Below are positions 43,626 through 54,060 of a stretch of DNA of 64,000 nucleotides, piece by piece. The stretch covers positions 1-64,000 of the forward strand of contig MNCI01034746.1 of the NCBI GenBank assembly GCA_015680685.1, in the 5' to 3' direction. Within the stretch, counting starts at the first letter, position 1. Each line of letters begins with the position of its first letter. The notes below the pieces were generated by a model that worked only from the letters and a program-made list of their open reading frames with translations, searched no databases and was not told the DNA's origin. Position numbers and translations under genes: made by a program. This stretch comes from Gnetum montanum. Taxonomy: Eukaryota; Streptophyta; Gnetopsida; Gnetales; Gnetaceae.

Positions 43626-45033
43626 ACAGGAACAACCCCTTCATTACCTTGGGTATACAACAAACACAATCTGTCTCTATCTCCCATTCTTATTGGGCCC
43701 ATCTCAGGAATTGTAATGTTTCATTTATACCATCCTTATCAAAGAATTTGGATGGTAAGATAAGGTTTATGAAGAAGCCATACTCTGTTGGTTTAGTTGC
43801 AGTTGGGTTTGAGAAAGCTTATTCTTTGAACTATCATACCTAAACTATGACATACCTAAGGCAGAATTGCAAATCTAATTAACTAATTACACTTGGCTTA
43901 CAAGTTTACCCTGACATCCCATAAGTAAAGATAGATGTGCTAGCACATAAGAAAGTTTTCTTAACTAATCATGCACTAATTTCAGCATAGTCAATGTTTT
44001 GGGGGTGTGAACTAATTTCCCAACTAGCACCTCCTCTCTGTTAGGAATCCCAAAGCATGTTGTGGTGTTAGGGTTATCACAAAGCAAGATATTGTCATTT
44101 AATGAGTTCTACTCTCCACAATGGCTAACTCTAGCGACCAGGGGACCTATTGCCCTAATCTTGATTTTTAGGTTTGTAGCTATCATTCAATCATGAACGA
44201 GGTCAGGAACTCTTGGTTGCTGCATTAGGGTGTCCTTGACCTAAGAAACTAAAAAATTGGTGGGTATATTAACCTACTTGGGGGGACTATGTGGAGATAA
44301 CTAAACTCTTGAAAAAGATGTAAAAATGCAATTGGTTTGCTGAACGTGAACTATATTCCTTGAATGGATTCAAATATGTATAGTAAGTAGAATAGAAGTG
44401 GCACACTACCAAGCCCCTTTCAAAGGTAATGGTGCTACCCAATAAATTATGAGCTAAGATTAGTCATGTAACTTGTTAACATTCCATAATTCCTAACTTA
44501 AATAATTAGTAAGCCTTCATTTATTTTTTACATGACCTACAACCTTCTTTTGGGGTTTGTATCCTAAAGCATTTTTCCTCACTCATGCACTGGCTCACCT
44601 TGGACACAACAAATTGGGAGGTAAATACTAATAGATGAAGAGTTTGCATGATGGAACATGTTGAAATAGGGTGTTTAAGATCTATAATCCCTACTTAGAA
44701 GTGATATATAGGATATCCTAGTCAAAGTAGGCCTCCAACGATGGAAGGGAAGTAAGCAAGTAGGATATGTAAGAGAATAAGCCTAAGGAAAGGGGAGTAG
44801 GTAGTAAATGTCGATTGATCCATGTATGGTCATAGGGACCTTTTGTGAGGAATGATGGAATTACCCTAGTAACCAGATGAAGGTTTACAAGGTTAAAGGA
44901 GTAACCTTGAAACCTCCGGTTACCCCTGCTACAGTTACCCAATGGTAAGGTAATAAATCTTCCCTAGTTACCTCGACCACCTCAACTACCCCATTTGAAT
45001 AGCACTTGTTCATTCTATTTATGCCTTACCTTG
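43626..45033. other. Unassigned sequence in the organelle-like locus
   Basis: No gene recognised. GGTTACCCCTGCTACAGTTA and similar GTTACC words near 44920-44990 echo the beta repeat but do not align well. Confidence 0.3.
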
Positions 45034-45103
45034 GTGTGTCTTTCATGGAAATGATTATTGTAATTGCCTACATCGTCCTATGTTACCTTGGTGTGATATA
45101 ATG
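45034..45103 (+). repeat. Gamma-family repeat copy abutting psaB
   Basis: GTGTGTCTTTCATGGAAATG, ATTATTGTAATTGCC, CATCGTCCTATGTTACCTTG, GTGTGATATAATG. The psaB homology begins about seven bases further on. Confidence 0.6.
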
Positions 45104-45109
45104 TTAAAG

Positions 45110-45737
45110 CCCATCTCACATGTATCCCTCTAAACTTTGGAAGAGCTATATGGACTAAATTTTCCATCTAAGAGAAAGAACTAACTCCAAAAAGTCTTGA
45201 CAAATGATGATTTAGATGTGATTTAGCATTTTTGAACCATGAAACACTCAATTTCCTCTTCAGCTATAGATGTAATCTACTAGCTATTCAAAATAAGGTA
45301 GAATAGAACATTAGAAAAAGAGATCCAATATAATGATCTTTATTAGTATGTAAACCAATTGTATACCACCATTGATAAACACTAGAATAAGTAATATTTA
45401 CTAGAATAGGAGCACTTCCTTGCATAAAAGCTTCTATAGCTGGTTGACTAAAATGTGGATCCCAAATAGCATGAGTAATAGGTCTTATATGTAAGGGATC
45501 ATTTACCCAGCTTTTTAAATTTCCTTGCCAAGCTATGTGAAAAAAATTTCTAGAAGTCCATAGAAAGATGATCACTAATTGAACAAAGTGAGAAGAAAAT
45601 ATTTGTTGATATAGGTATTCTTTAGTAATATCATTATGACTTTCAAAATCATGTGATATTGTAATACCAAACCGAATACAATGAATAGTTAGGTCCTATG
45701 CCAAACCTTGGCTGAACTTTAGAAATCTTGATGCCAT
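45110..45737 (-). pseudogene. psaB: Plastid psaB, N-terminal third, nuclear copy
   Basis: psaB encodes the second core protein of photosystem I. The minus strand starts at ATG 45737 with MASRFLKFSQGLA and reads [64 protein letters not shown] (about 45345), [13 protein letters not shown] (about 45230) and LVHIALPKFRGIHVRW (about 45130). This is about 209 of roughly 734 codons, with at least four stops and a frame slip near 45285. The homology ends at about 45110, seven bases from a gamma repeat. psaA lies 21 bases upstream, as in plastid genomes. Confidence 0.92.
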
Positions 45738-45758
45738 AATCTTTTTTTATATCCACCA

Positions 45759-47215
45759 TTATTCTATTATAATAATTCTTGCAAAGAAGAATGTCCAAGC
45801 TGTGACAATTCCTCCTAGAATGTAATGAGCCACCTCTACAACATCCCTTATATAATGCTCAAGACTCTGTGCTAGATAGTAGGAGCAACTTTCAGTTTGT
45901 TATGAGCCAAAACAATTGATTCTATGAGTTAGTGCCAGTATTCATGGCTACTAAATAAAAACATTAAATAAATGCCCAAACAAAATGAGCACCTAACAAG
46001 AGAAGACCATATGTTGATAACACAAAATTGTATGATTGTATTACTTGAGAGGCCTACACCCAAAGAAAGTCAAGAAGCCACCTATTAATAGTGATAGAAC
46101 TTTGTGCAAAGTTTCACCCTATGGTATGAGTTACTACTCCTTGATTGTTTATGGTACCCCAAAAATCTAATTGCATGTTCAAACTAAAATGAAAATGACT
46201 ATAGAAACTAAATTGTACATCTATGATAACCCTAAAAAAACATGATCCCAAGCAAATACTTGACACGTTCCTCCTCTTTTGGGACCATAACAAGGAAATT
46301 GAAACCTAAGATTTGCTTTATCAAGTATTAAATGGGAACTACATGAAAATAAAACACCTTTGAGTAGTTTTTTTTAAATATAGTTACATGAATAGTAAAT
46401 GCATAAATATGATGGACCAAGAAATCCACCATTCCCAACTGAATAGGTAACAAAGCAACTTTGGTACTTATTGTTACAAGATCACCACTGGCCCAAGTTA
46501 AATTGGTGCTTGCTATTGTGATAAGAGCCATTAGATTAGGTTTTGTAATGTGAGTGTTTTCTATCCATAAAGCAAAAATAGGTTGTAATTGTATAGTAGT
46601 GTTAGAAAACATATCTTGAGGATGTCCTAAAGCACTCATAGTATCATTATGAATATACAAACCAAAACTATGAAATCCTAGGAATATACATATCTAATTT
46701 AGGTATGATATCATTGTGTCACGATGTTGAAGGACACGATCGAGTAAATTGTTTGATGAAGTTGTTGAGTCATAGTCTCTTACTAGAAAAATGGCTTCAT
46801 GTGCAGTAGCACCAACAATTATGAATCCACCAATCCATAAGTGATGTGTGAATAAATAAAGTTAGATACCATAGTCAATATCTAAATAGGGATAAGGGGG
46901 CATAGAATACATATGGTGGGCTATAATAATAGTTAAAGAGCCTAAAAGAGCCAAGTTAATAGCTAATTGAGTATGCCATGAGGTAGTTAAGATTCCATAA
47001 AGACCTTTGTGATCCTCCCCCATAAAAGGACCTTTATGTGCTTCTAAAATATCTTTGAGGCTATGACCAATACCCCAATTAGTTCTATACATATGAACAA
47101 CTATTATAAAAAGAACTACAATAGCTAAATGATGATGCAGAATATTAGTCGACCATAACCCCCTTGTTATTGGATTTAGTCCTTCCCTAAAAGTTCCAAT
47201 TTTGGAATATTTCAA
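45759..47215 (-). pseudogene. psaA: Plastid psaA, C-terminal two thirds, nuclear copy
   Basis: psaA encodes the first core protein of photosystem I. The minus strand starts within the gene at [18 protein letters not shown] (about 47200) and continues [39 protein letters not shown] and [13 protein letters not shown] (to about 46865). It then reads [20 protein letters not shown] (about 46655-46600), [16 protein letters not shown] (about 46400) and AHYILGGIVTAWTFFFARII before TAA at 45759. About 485 of roughly 750 codons are present; the first third is missing. Several frames and stops show long decay. An alpha repeat stands about 30 bases beyond the broken end (47245-47280). Confidence 0.93.
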
Positions 47216-47244
47216 TCAATTGAGTGTAGAAAAGGGGATCAATC

Positions 47245-47280
47245 AGGGTAACTCTAGGTTTATTCCTTGGCTAAAGCCCC
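47245..47280 (+). repeat. Alpha-family repeat copy beside the psaA break
   Basis: CAGGGTAACTCTAGGTTTAT then TCCTTGGCTAAAGCCCC. Confidence 0.6.
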
Positions 47281-47550
47281 TATCCTTCTAAAAGAGAAAA
47301 ATGATATCATTTCTATTCATGATTTGATCCACTTAGCACTGGTGAAAGAGAAAAATACTGGTCATCCCTCCTCCTAAGCATAATAATGCTTAGCCTCTGA
47401 TTAATATATTCTTAACAATTAGCTAAGTTTAAGGTAGATAGATTTTATGGCCCTGCTAAGTTGGAAAAATGAAGTCATACGCTCATTCCACTCCTACATG
47501 TTACTTTTACTTAGGAAGGTTACCCAACATTTAGTCTGTGCCACATATGG

Positions 47551-47825
47551 AAGGGAATCAACTTTGGTCAATCTTCTCTTGAAGGGATCAAATTTTTTTT
47601 CTTTAATGAGGATTAACTTTGGTCAATCTTACCTTTAGGGGACTTTCAATCTTTTTTATGGGATTGACTTTGGTAGATATCCCTTTGAGAGGATATACTT
47701 TTCTATCCTAGCTTTTAGGGGATTGACTTTGATTAATCTAGAGGGGATTGAATTTGGTTCATCTAGAGGGAATGAACTTTGGTATATATTTTCTTTAAGG
47801 GATTGACTTTGGTCAATCTTGCCTT
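47551..47825 (+). repeat. Irregular minisatellite built on GGGATTGACTTTGGTCAATC
   Basis: About nine diverged units of 25-40 bases: TCAACTTTGGTCAATCTT, TTAACTTTGGTCAATCTTAC, GGGATTGACTTTGGTAGATA, GGGATTGACTTTGATTAATC, GGGATTGAATTTGGTTCATC, GGGATTGACTTTGGTCAATC. Each full unit has a GATTGAC/GTCAATC palindrome. Confidence 0.65.
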
Positions 47826-48426
47826 CCTTACATCAACCACTTGCAAGGACACACTAATCTTCTATGCAGAGGTAAAATCATATCACTCTTTAAGGTTATT
47901 CTTTGGTTCTAATGCTATCCTAGATCAAACATTTACCACCTAACCATGGTGGCTATCTCAATTTTGTAGAGGGTTGCTAGCACTAGTTACGAAATCCTTT
48001 AGGAAGGGGATATCAATGTTGGCTTAGTGTGGAGCTCGATAGCCACTACCCAGGGACCACAACTTTGGAGGCTACTACCTAGGTAAACCTATTTGTGTGA
48101 AAGGGTTGTCAAACCTTCTATTGCTTTGGAAAATCCTTTCTCAACTTATAGGTTTAGCATTGTACCAAGTATGAAGGTATTCCATAGATAGATGGACATT
48201 GCAGGATGGTTGATGGATACATTTGAAATCGAGAGCTTGACTTGCTACTTCATGCTTGCAAGAACTGGCTAGTTATTTATAGAATATGATAACACTAGCT
48301 ATTGAGCCTTATACACAAGCCTAGTAGGATGGGACTTGTGTAGTTGCTTCGCCAAGAAGTTGGAGATTTTTCATGGGACCCTACTAAGGGGTTTTATGGG
48401 ACCATGTCAAAGGGTTGGGTTTAACA

Positions 48427-48462
48427 GGAGAACTTGAGGACTCATTCCCTACTAAAGCCCTC
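48427..48462 (+). repeat. Alpha-family repeat copy
   Basis: GGAGAACTTGAGGACTCATT then CCCTACTAAAGCCCTCAGG. Confidence 0.65.
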
Positions 48463-48798
48463 AGGCTAAGACCCCTAGTGTTGAGGGCTAGGACAACTAT
48501 CATTGCTTATCGTGGGCCTTCATAGCTTCATGCCTCACCAACCCATGACAGTAGTCACTAGCTCTCCACATTTATTACATAGATTGTGCTTACTTGAATC
48601 TTCTTAGGAAGATTACTTGGTATAATGCTGCTCCATCGATATTCCAAGGGATTGCATCTCAAGGACTTTTTCAACTTGATAGAGAGCCCTAAGATTGCTT
48701 ACAATTAAGAAAGGAATAAACATATAGATGTACTTAGGTACTATCTTATATTAACTAATCACATAAGCATGCATATAGTTATAAGCTTTGCATTTTCA

Positions 48799-48832
48799 AG
48801 GTAACTTGGGGACTAGTTCCTTGCTAAAGCCA
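48799..48832 (+). repeat. Alpha-family repeat copy
   Basis: AGGTAACTTGGGGACTAGTT then CCTTGCTAAAGCC. Confidence 0.6.
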
Positions 48833-49325
48833 TCATCTTATTCACATTTCTTGTTAAAGGGACATTAAAGGATAGAAACCTATCTTTGCACACATATACT
48901 AATGTTACTAGTTATGGGGTCAGAGGTACTTGGGGATTGTTAGGTAGTTGGAAACCTAGTTATATAGTTTCCTCCAACATTACCTCTCATAACGCTCTTA
49001 AACAATACATCAGGTACAAGTCATATACGATCTCTTGGCTCATGGTAAGTAGCCTATGAAGTTTTTTATTAGTGTGCTTCTTAGTTGTGTTCATGAAGGC
49101 AATTAGATATCACATCTTTACTTGAAATTTTCTCTTACTTAGTTGAATGCTTACACATAATTTTTCCACTTTATTTTGTAGCTCTTGGTAGGTAAGGAGA
49201 CGGAGGAAATTACAATTATACAATTTCTCATTTTTGGTGATTTCCTTAAGAGGATGATGGATTAACCAGTGAGACCATGCTAGTTAGGTGTGGAAGTCAC
49301 GTATGAATTTTAGTGTTTGCTAATG

Positions 49326-49360
49326 GCTTTAGCAGGGAATAAGTCCTTGAGTTACCCCTA
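49326..49360 (-). repeat. Alpha-family repeat copy
   Basis: GGCTTTAGCAGGGAATAAGT then CCTTGAGTTACCCCTA on the plus strand (reverse orientation). A weaker copy lies at 49728-49758. Confidence 0.65.
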
Positions 49361-50389
49361 AAGTCAAGGCTTGATAAGTAAAGGAGTGACACAGAGAAGG
49401 ATACTATTACTATGATAGATGGTTGACTAATGCTCCTACCATTATAGATAGAAATTCACTAACAAGCAATTGCCTACCCATGCCATAACTATGCTACCTT
49501 CCTTTCCTATAAGTTAGCTAACTAAGGCCTATGGGAGTATATATACTAGTATACTCTTACTTAAGTACAAGAGATAGAAGGCAGAATAGGGAAAGTTAAC
49601 AACCTTAGGGTTGAATAGCTTATTGAGACTCAAACTATAACCCATAAAGAGTTGGAAAGTAATGAAGCTCAATAGAAAAGAAAGGGATAAGGGGGAAACA
49701 AGAATTGACCAACAGGAGATTACTTGCTAACATAGGGAACGAGTTCACAAGTTACCTCAATTTCTTAGCCAAATTGAAAGGTGAGGAGCAACTTAATCAA
49801 CAAATGAAGAAGAGCTAATAAAATCTTCTCTGAATGGGATAGAAGCAGAGTTCATAATTGGCTAGGAACAATGCAAGCAAGAAAGCCAGAATACAATTCC
49901 TTTGAAGACTCTTTCTTCTTCCTTTATATGAGGAATATACGGAAGTAGAAAGTGCTTTGAAAGGCATGAGCTAATGTAGTAAAAAACCAAACTTATAGCA
50001 TTTAGGATATTAGGAAGAAGTTAAGAAAGTAGCATTGGTTCTATGGATTGATTCACAAAACTAGTAACTAATAGAAACGAAGCTACTCAAGCAATGAAAA
50101 AAAACAAGAGGAAAGGAATAGGCGGGCAAAGAATGCATTATATTTCTTCTTTTCAGCCATAGCCCCAGTGAAAGAGGGGATGGAGCCAAAACTATGATAT
50201 GGATGCCTAGAGAAAGATTATCACATCAAGTCTCACATTGAGAAAGCATTTTGAAAGCTCTTGATTTCCTAAGGGGATAACAGTTCCTACAATTGAGAAT
50301 GGGAAGATCAAAGCTAGGGGTGATCCCATGATCTTACTGTGAAAGGTAGGCTAACCCTACATTAAAAGAGATTGAGTTGGAAATGAGTT

Positions 50390-51240
50390 TTCATTGACTC
50401 ACTTTCTGATTATGAGTTTTTTAGTTATAGGTAGACTTGCTTATCTTTGTCAATCATTTTTTCTTTATTGTAGAACTATTGAAGTGGTAGATCTTCTTGT
50501 AACATTTCACTTTGGTTATTTTGAATTATATCATTAGGAAAGTGGATTTCAACTTTCCATATGTGTAAAATTTGTTGTTGTACCTCATTGTTGGGCTTCC
50601 TCAAGTGTCAAATGTGATGCTATATTTGGTTGATTAAATTAAACCTATATCTATATAGCCCAAAATTGACCACTTGGCCTATGATTGTAGCCTAAGGAAA
50701 TGTAGGTGAACATGGATGTTGCATGAAGGTGTGATTGATTAAGTGAAGGAGGTTGGCCTAACAAGAATTTCAATTGTTCCCTAGTGTTAACCCATCTTCA
50801 TCTTACATGCAAAAGAAAAAATTGGATTTTGAATAAAGGTATAGGTCTCACTCACGAACATATGGATCTTACTATGGATGACAAGGAGCTCTCTAACGAA
50901 TGAACTAAAATCCTATTGATCTTAGAAATTAGGTTATTTAACCAATGAAATGCTCTTACAGGAGCTTTCCATAGGACCCTATGGGTCCCAAAGGGTTCCT
51001 TTTATTTCCAAAGGGATGAGACATGAACTACACCAATGTCATAGATAAGACATGAACTGCACAAGGGTCATAGACAAGACACAAACATAGTGAGTGATTC
51101 CTATGGACACTCATGAAGTGAGTTACCCTGGAATGACCTCGTAATTACCCGCCAACAATAAGATGATCCTTCAAATGAGTTCATGACAATTATCTCATAG
51201 TCCCTTTTTTGCAAGCTAGTTAGTTAAGTTTCTTTCACAC
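50390..51240. other. Unassigned sequence
   Basis: No gene or mosaic repeat recognised except a short beta-like word (CTCATGAAGTGAGTTACCC, about 51111-51129). Confidence 0.3.
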
Positions 51241-51429
51241 TACAATCTGACAGAAGCTGAATGGGCAACAAGCAGCAACTCCTTATCCAGGAGAATCATC
51301 ACACAAACAGTAGCCATCACAAATCAATGGAAACATGAGGTAAACTAATCTCTAGAGATAGATAGTGACCGCTTGTCAATTAAGAGTATTTTTTATATCA
51401 TAGGAATGGATGCTAAAGTACATTTCATG

Positions 51430-51880
51430 AGATGAAAAAGTTTTGTAATGTGTTGGAGCTTGTACTACTTGATGTACTAAGTTTCTTTGATACCATACCA
51501 CATGAAATGCTCATAAACTCTTTGAGTCAATATGAAATATCCCACTGGTTATAGGAACAGTGAGGAACTACCTTACTACCCTGATCAAAGACAAAGAAGG
51601 TAAGGATTACAAAAAATGCCAATTATATAGGCATAACCTAGGGAGGGGAATTTAGCCAATAATACTGCAATTGTACATGACAAGCTACAACATGCAAATG
51701 ATGATAAATAATGTTGAATATGTTTGCTATGTTGATGATGTGGTTATTGGAAAAATGGCAAAGACTAGTAATTACAAGACTTAGTTGAACAAACTCATAT
51801 TAGCATGTCATCAGGAAAGGCTGAAGCTAGGCAAGCAGAGATTTTCTATTGAAAATGTATATAGAAATAGGTGGTGTGGA
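51430..51880 (+). pseudogene. Group II intron-type reverse transcriptase relic
   Basis: Three RT blocks follow in order: SFFDTIPHEMLINSLS (about 51480-51530; FDTIPHE at 51486-51506), GI-T-stop-GG in the place of GIPQGG (51630-51647), and VEYVCYVDDVVIG with the catalytic YVDD at 51728-51739. A frameshift separates the last two. FDxIPH plus GIPQGG plus YxDD is the set of group II intron (and maturase-type) RTs; Ty3 RTs lack the first two. YADD to YVDD and the Arg-to-Cys before it are single C-to-T changes. After YxDD, LKLGKQRFSIEN is like the end of the palm. The frame does not match matR in any way I can confirm. Confidence 0.6.
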
Positions 51881-51987
51881 TGGTGGACAATCATAGAAAG
51901 TTAGCAAAGAACGAAACAACTTGAATAAGACACTAGAATTGCAGAAGAAGAATTTCTTTTAGTGCAAAAGAGAATAGAAGGCAAGGT

Positions 51988-52020
51988 TCTTTAGCAAGAA
52001 ATGAGTCTTAAGTTACCCCT
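51988..52020 (-). repeat. Alpha-family repeat copy
   Basis: TTCTTTAGCAAGAAATGAGT then CTTAAGTTACCCCT. Confidence 0.55.
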
Positions 52021-52051
52021 AGGTAAAAAGGATTTTTTGAGAATGTTTGGA

Positions 52052-52270
52052 TGACATGGTAGTTCTGGTAGACAAGAACAAGCTTTAGCATATGCACAAT
52101 TAGGTTTGTATGAAAATCAAGGCTATACATTAGACCAATTAAAAGCACTAGCCAGTACAAAGGTGGCTCCTCTACCTATCCAAGTCAAAATGTAGAAATG
52201 GGTATTGTTAGCATGGGAAAAGGCTTTGCATTCTAAGGATAACTTGGCACATTATTTAATTTAATATAAT
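52052..52270 (+). pseudogene. Coding-like fragment of unknown family
   Basis: One frame reads SSGRQEQALAYAQLGLYENQ, GYTLDQLKALASTKVAPLPI, QVKM, a stop, then LLAWEKALHSKDNLAHYLI and a stop. About 65 codons of protein-like composition, better than chance for this AT-rich region. It lies 180 bases after the RT relic and between two alpha copies, so it may be organelle-derived. I do not recognise it. Confidence 0.35.
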
Positions 52271-52382
52271 GTTTTCACAACAAAAAGGTTATATTTCTAG
52301 ACATGCGGAGGAAGTGTTTAGTAAGTAATATTCATTTTAGGATTATTTGAATGTGAGAAGGATGCTTATGTTAAATAAACAT

Positions 52383-52416
52383 GGGCTTTAGTGGAGAACA
52401 AGTCCCCAAGCTCCCC
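52383..52416 (-). repeat. Alpha-family repeat copy
   Basis: GGGCTTTAGTGGAGAACAAG then TCCCCAAGCTCCCC. Confidence 0.6.
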
Positions 52417-52638
52417 CGAATGTGGATGCTAAACATACACTAACTCATCAACTAAATGATCATGAATTTCAAAACATGATAGATATTTTAGATAGGAATA
52501 ATATCAAAATATAAAAAAAAATGATAGAATTTATTGAGAGTGTAATAGCTATGTCATTGGTTTCTTAACGACATTCCCTAAATTACCGTTACTAGAAAGT
52601 GTGCACTTAAATTAAGTAATGGCAATGGAACTCATTTA

Positions 52639-52671
52639 GGGTAACTTAGGGATCCATTTCTTGCTAACATA
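52639..52671 (+). repeat. Alpha-family repeat copy
   Basis: GGGTAACTTAGGGATCCATT then TCTTGCTAACATA. Confidence 0.5.
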
Positions 52672-53839
52672 GGGGAACTTACGTAGTTCATTCCCTACCC
52701 CTTTTGGGGCCATTTGTCCCTATTTTCCCATTCAACTTGATCCTTTAGCTCATCTATGACTTTATGCTCTAAATTCTAAAAATCTTTCCAATATTTTAAT
52801 GTTTTTGAAGCCCTTCCATGGCAAGCTTCAACAAATTAGGAGTATCCAATTGAACAAAAGGTAGCTCAATAGATAGGGATGTTAAATGAATCCACTAGCT
52901 TCCTTGAAAGAAGCACAAGCATAACTCTTTGAAGCCCTACTAAAGGGAACCAAACCACTCCCTTCATTCTTAGGGGTATGTTCTTTCTTTGATCAAGGTA
53001 TTTCTATGGGAATATGCTTTCTTTCTTGTATTCTTTTATTGCTTCTATAGCTTTTCATGCTTAAGGCATTTTGGGCTATTTTCTCTTTTAATGCTTTAAG
53101 TGAAGAGACCAAAGAAACAAAAAAGGCTTAGTCCTTACTTAAGTACCCCAATTATCATTTAAATCAATTACCACACACTCATTCTAAGTATTCAGGTGTT
53201 GCTCCTTTAGTGCTCAGGGATGTATTGCATTATACTATTGATATGACTCTCATGGCAAATTAGTTTTAGCTTGAAGGCAAGTATTGTTATTTATTAAACA
53301 ACTTCACATATTATTGCACTAGCATTCGATGCATCAACTATGGAAATTTCTTCCTTCAAGAATGCTTATTCATCTGTACCTTTTATCGAATTGGAGAAAT
53401 TTTATTCAAAATGCCATTTCCTTTTCTTTCTTGGGCTCTTGCTATTGCTTAGGAGAGCTCTATCACTTACTAATAAGAAGGGTGGGATTCTAATGCTAAC
53501 TAATAATAATAAAGAAAGAGCTTGCACATAGTAAGTTCTCTTCCTATTCTATGGTTCAATTGCACATTGTCTTCTTCATTCTAACATGCTGACTTGATCC
53601 TAGCCAAGTACGATAGATACATATGGAAGCTTGAAAAGAGCCCTAGTCAGCAAATCCTTGGCCCTTTGACTACCTAACTTACTTCATGAATGGATTATGA
53701 TTGAACTCCCCCACCAACTATTCCATAGCACCATCAAGAAAGTCATTGCTAGTAAGACCTGCACTAGTCTCTTTATTCCTAATCCTCTTACTACCTAACT
53801 TTCAACTGAAGATCTAAGATAGAAATTCACTCCTTAAAC

Positions 53840-54027
53840 AAGGGAACTCAAGGACTTGTTCCCTGCTAACACCTTATCCTCTATGAAAAATGTGACAATC
53901 GTTACATTCTAGTCTAAAATTATTTAGTCTTAGTCTAGAAAATGATGTTTGAAATTGGTTCTCTATCCTCAGGAAAACATATTAAGAAGAAGGACTTTAG
54001 CAGGGAACGAGTCCCAGAGTTACCCCC
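53840..54027. repeat. Pair of alpha copies facing each other
   Basis: Forward alpha at 53840-53873 (AGGGAACTCAAGGACTTGTT then CCCTGCTAACACC) and reverse alpha at 53993-54027 (GACTTTAGCAGGGAACGAGT then CCCAGAGTTACCCCC). The second is among the closest to the consensus. It is the last mosaic repeat in the window. Confidence 0.65.
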
Positions 54028-54060
54028 AATGTATCCACCTCTTATATAAGAAATATGTTG

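Larger units (their letters stand above)
30872..54060. other. Organelle-like locus with dispersed short repeats (right half)
   Basis: This block and 4.3-6.24 kb were joined before element B inserted: atp6 ends about 180 bases from the left end of B, and the alpha/gamma repeats occur on both sides but nowhere in the nest. It contains a plastid psaA-psaB block and a group II-type RT relic. Its repeats are alpha (about 34 bp, about 18 copies), beta (about 90 bp, about 5 copies) and gamma (about 75 bp with a hairpin, about 12 copies), in both orientations. Best explanation: old mitochondrial DNA, with plastid DNA already inside it, moved to the nucleus. Short interspersed repeats of this kind are known from the Cycas mitochondrial genome (Bpu family); identity with them is not shown. 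Confidence 0.5.

Noticed and set aside
51430-51880. RT relic taken as Ty3/gypsy because of YVDD
   Set aside because: FDTIPH and the GI..GG block upstream belong to group II/maturase or LINE types; Ty3 RTs have DLRSGYHQI and MPFGL there.
30982-54027. CRISPR-like array from the many short repeats
   Set aside because: Spacing is irregular (0.1-4 kb), both orientations occur, and copies are diverged; this is a plant sequence.
30872-54060. Reading the locus as a present-day mitochondrial genome
   Set aside because: atp6, psaA and psaB all carry stops and frameshifts, and the locus is split by an LTR nest with target duplications; this fits an old nuclear insertion.
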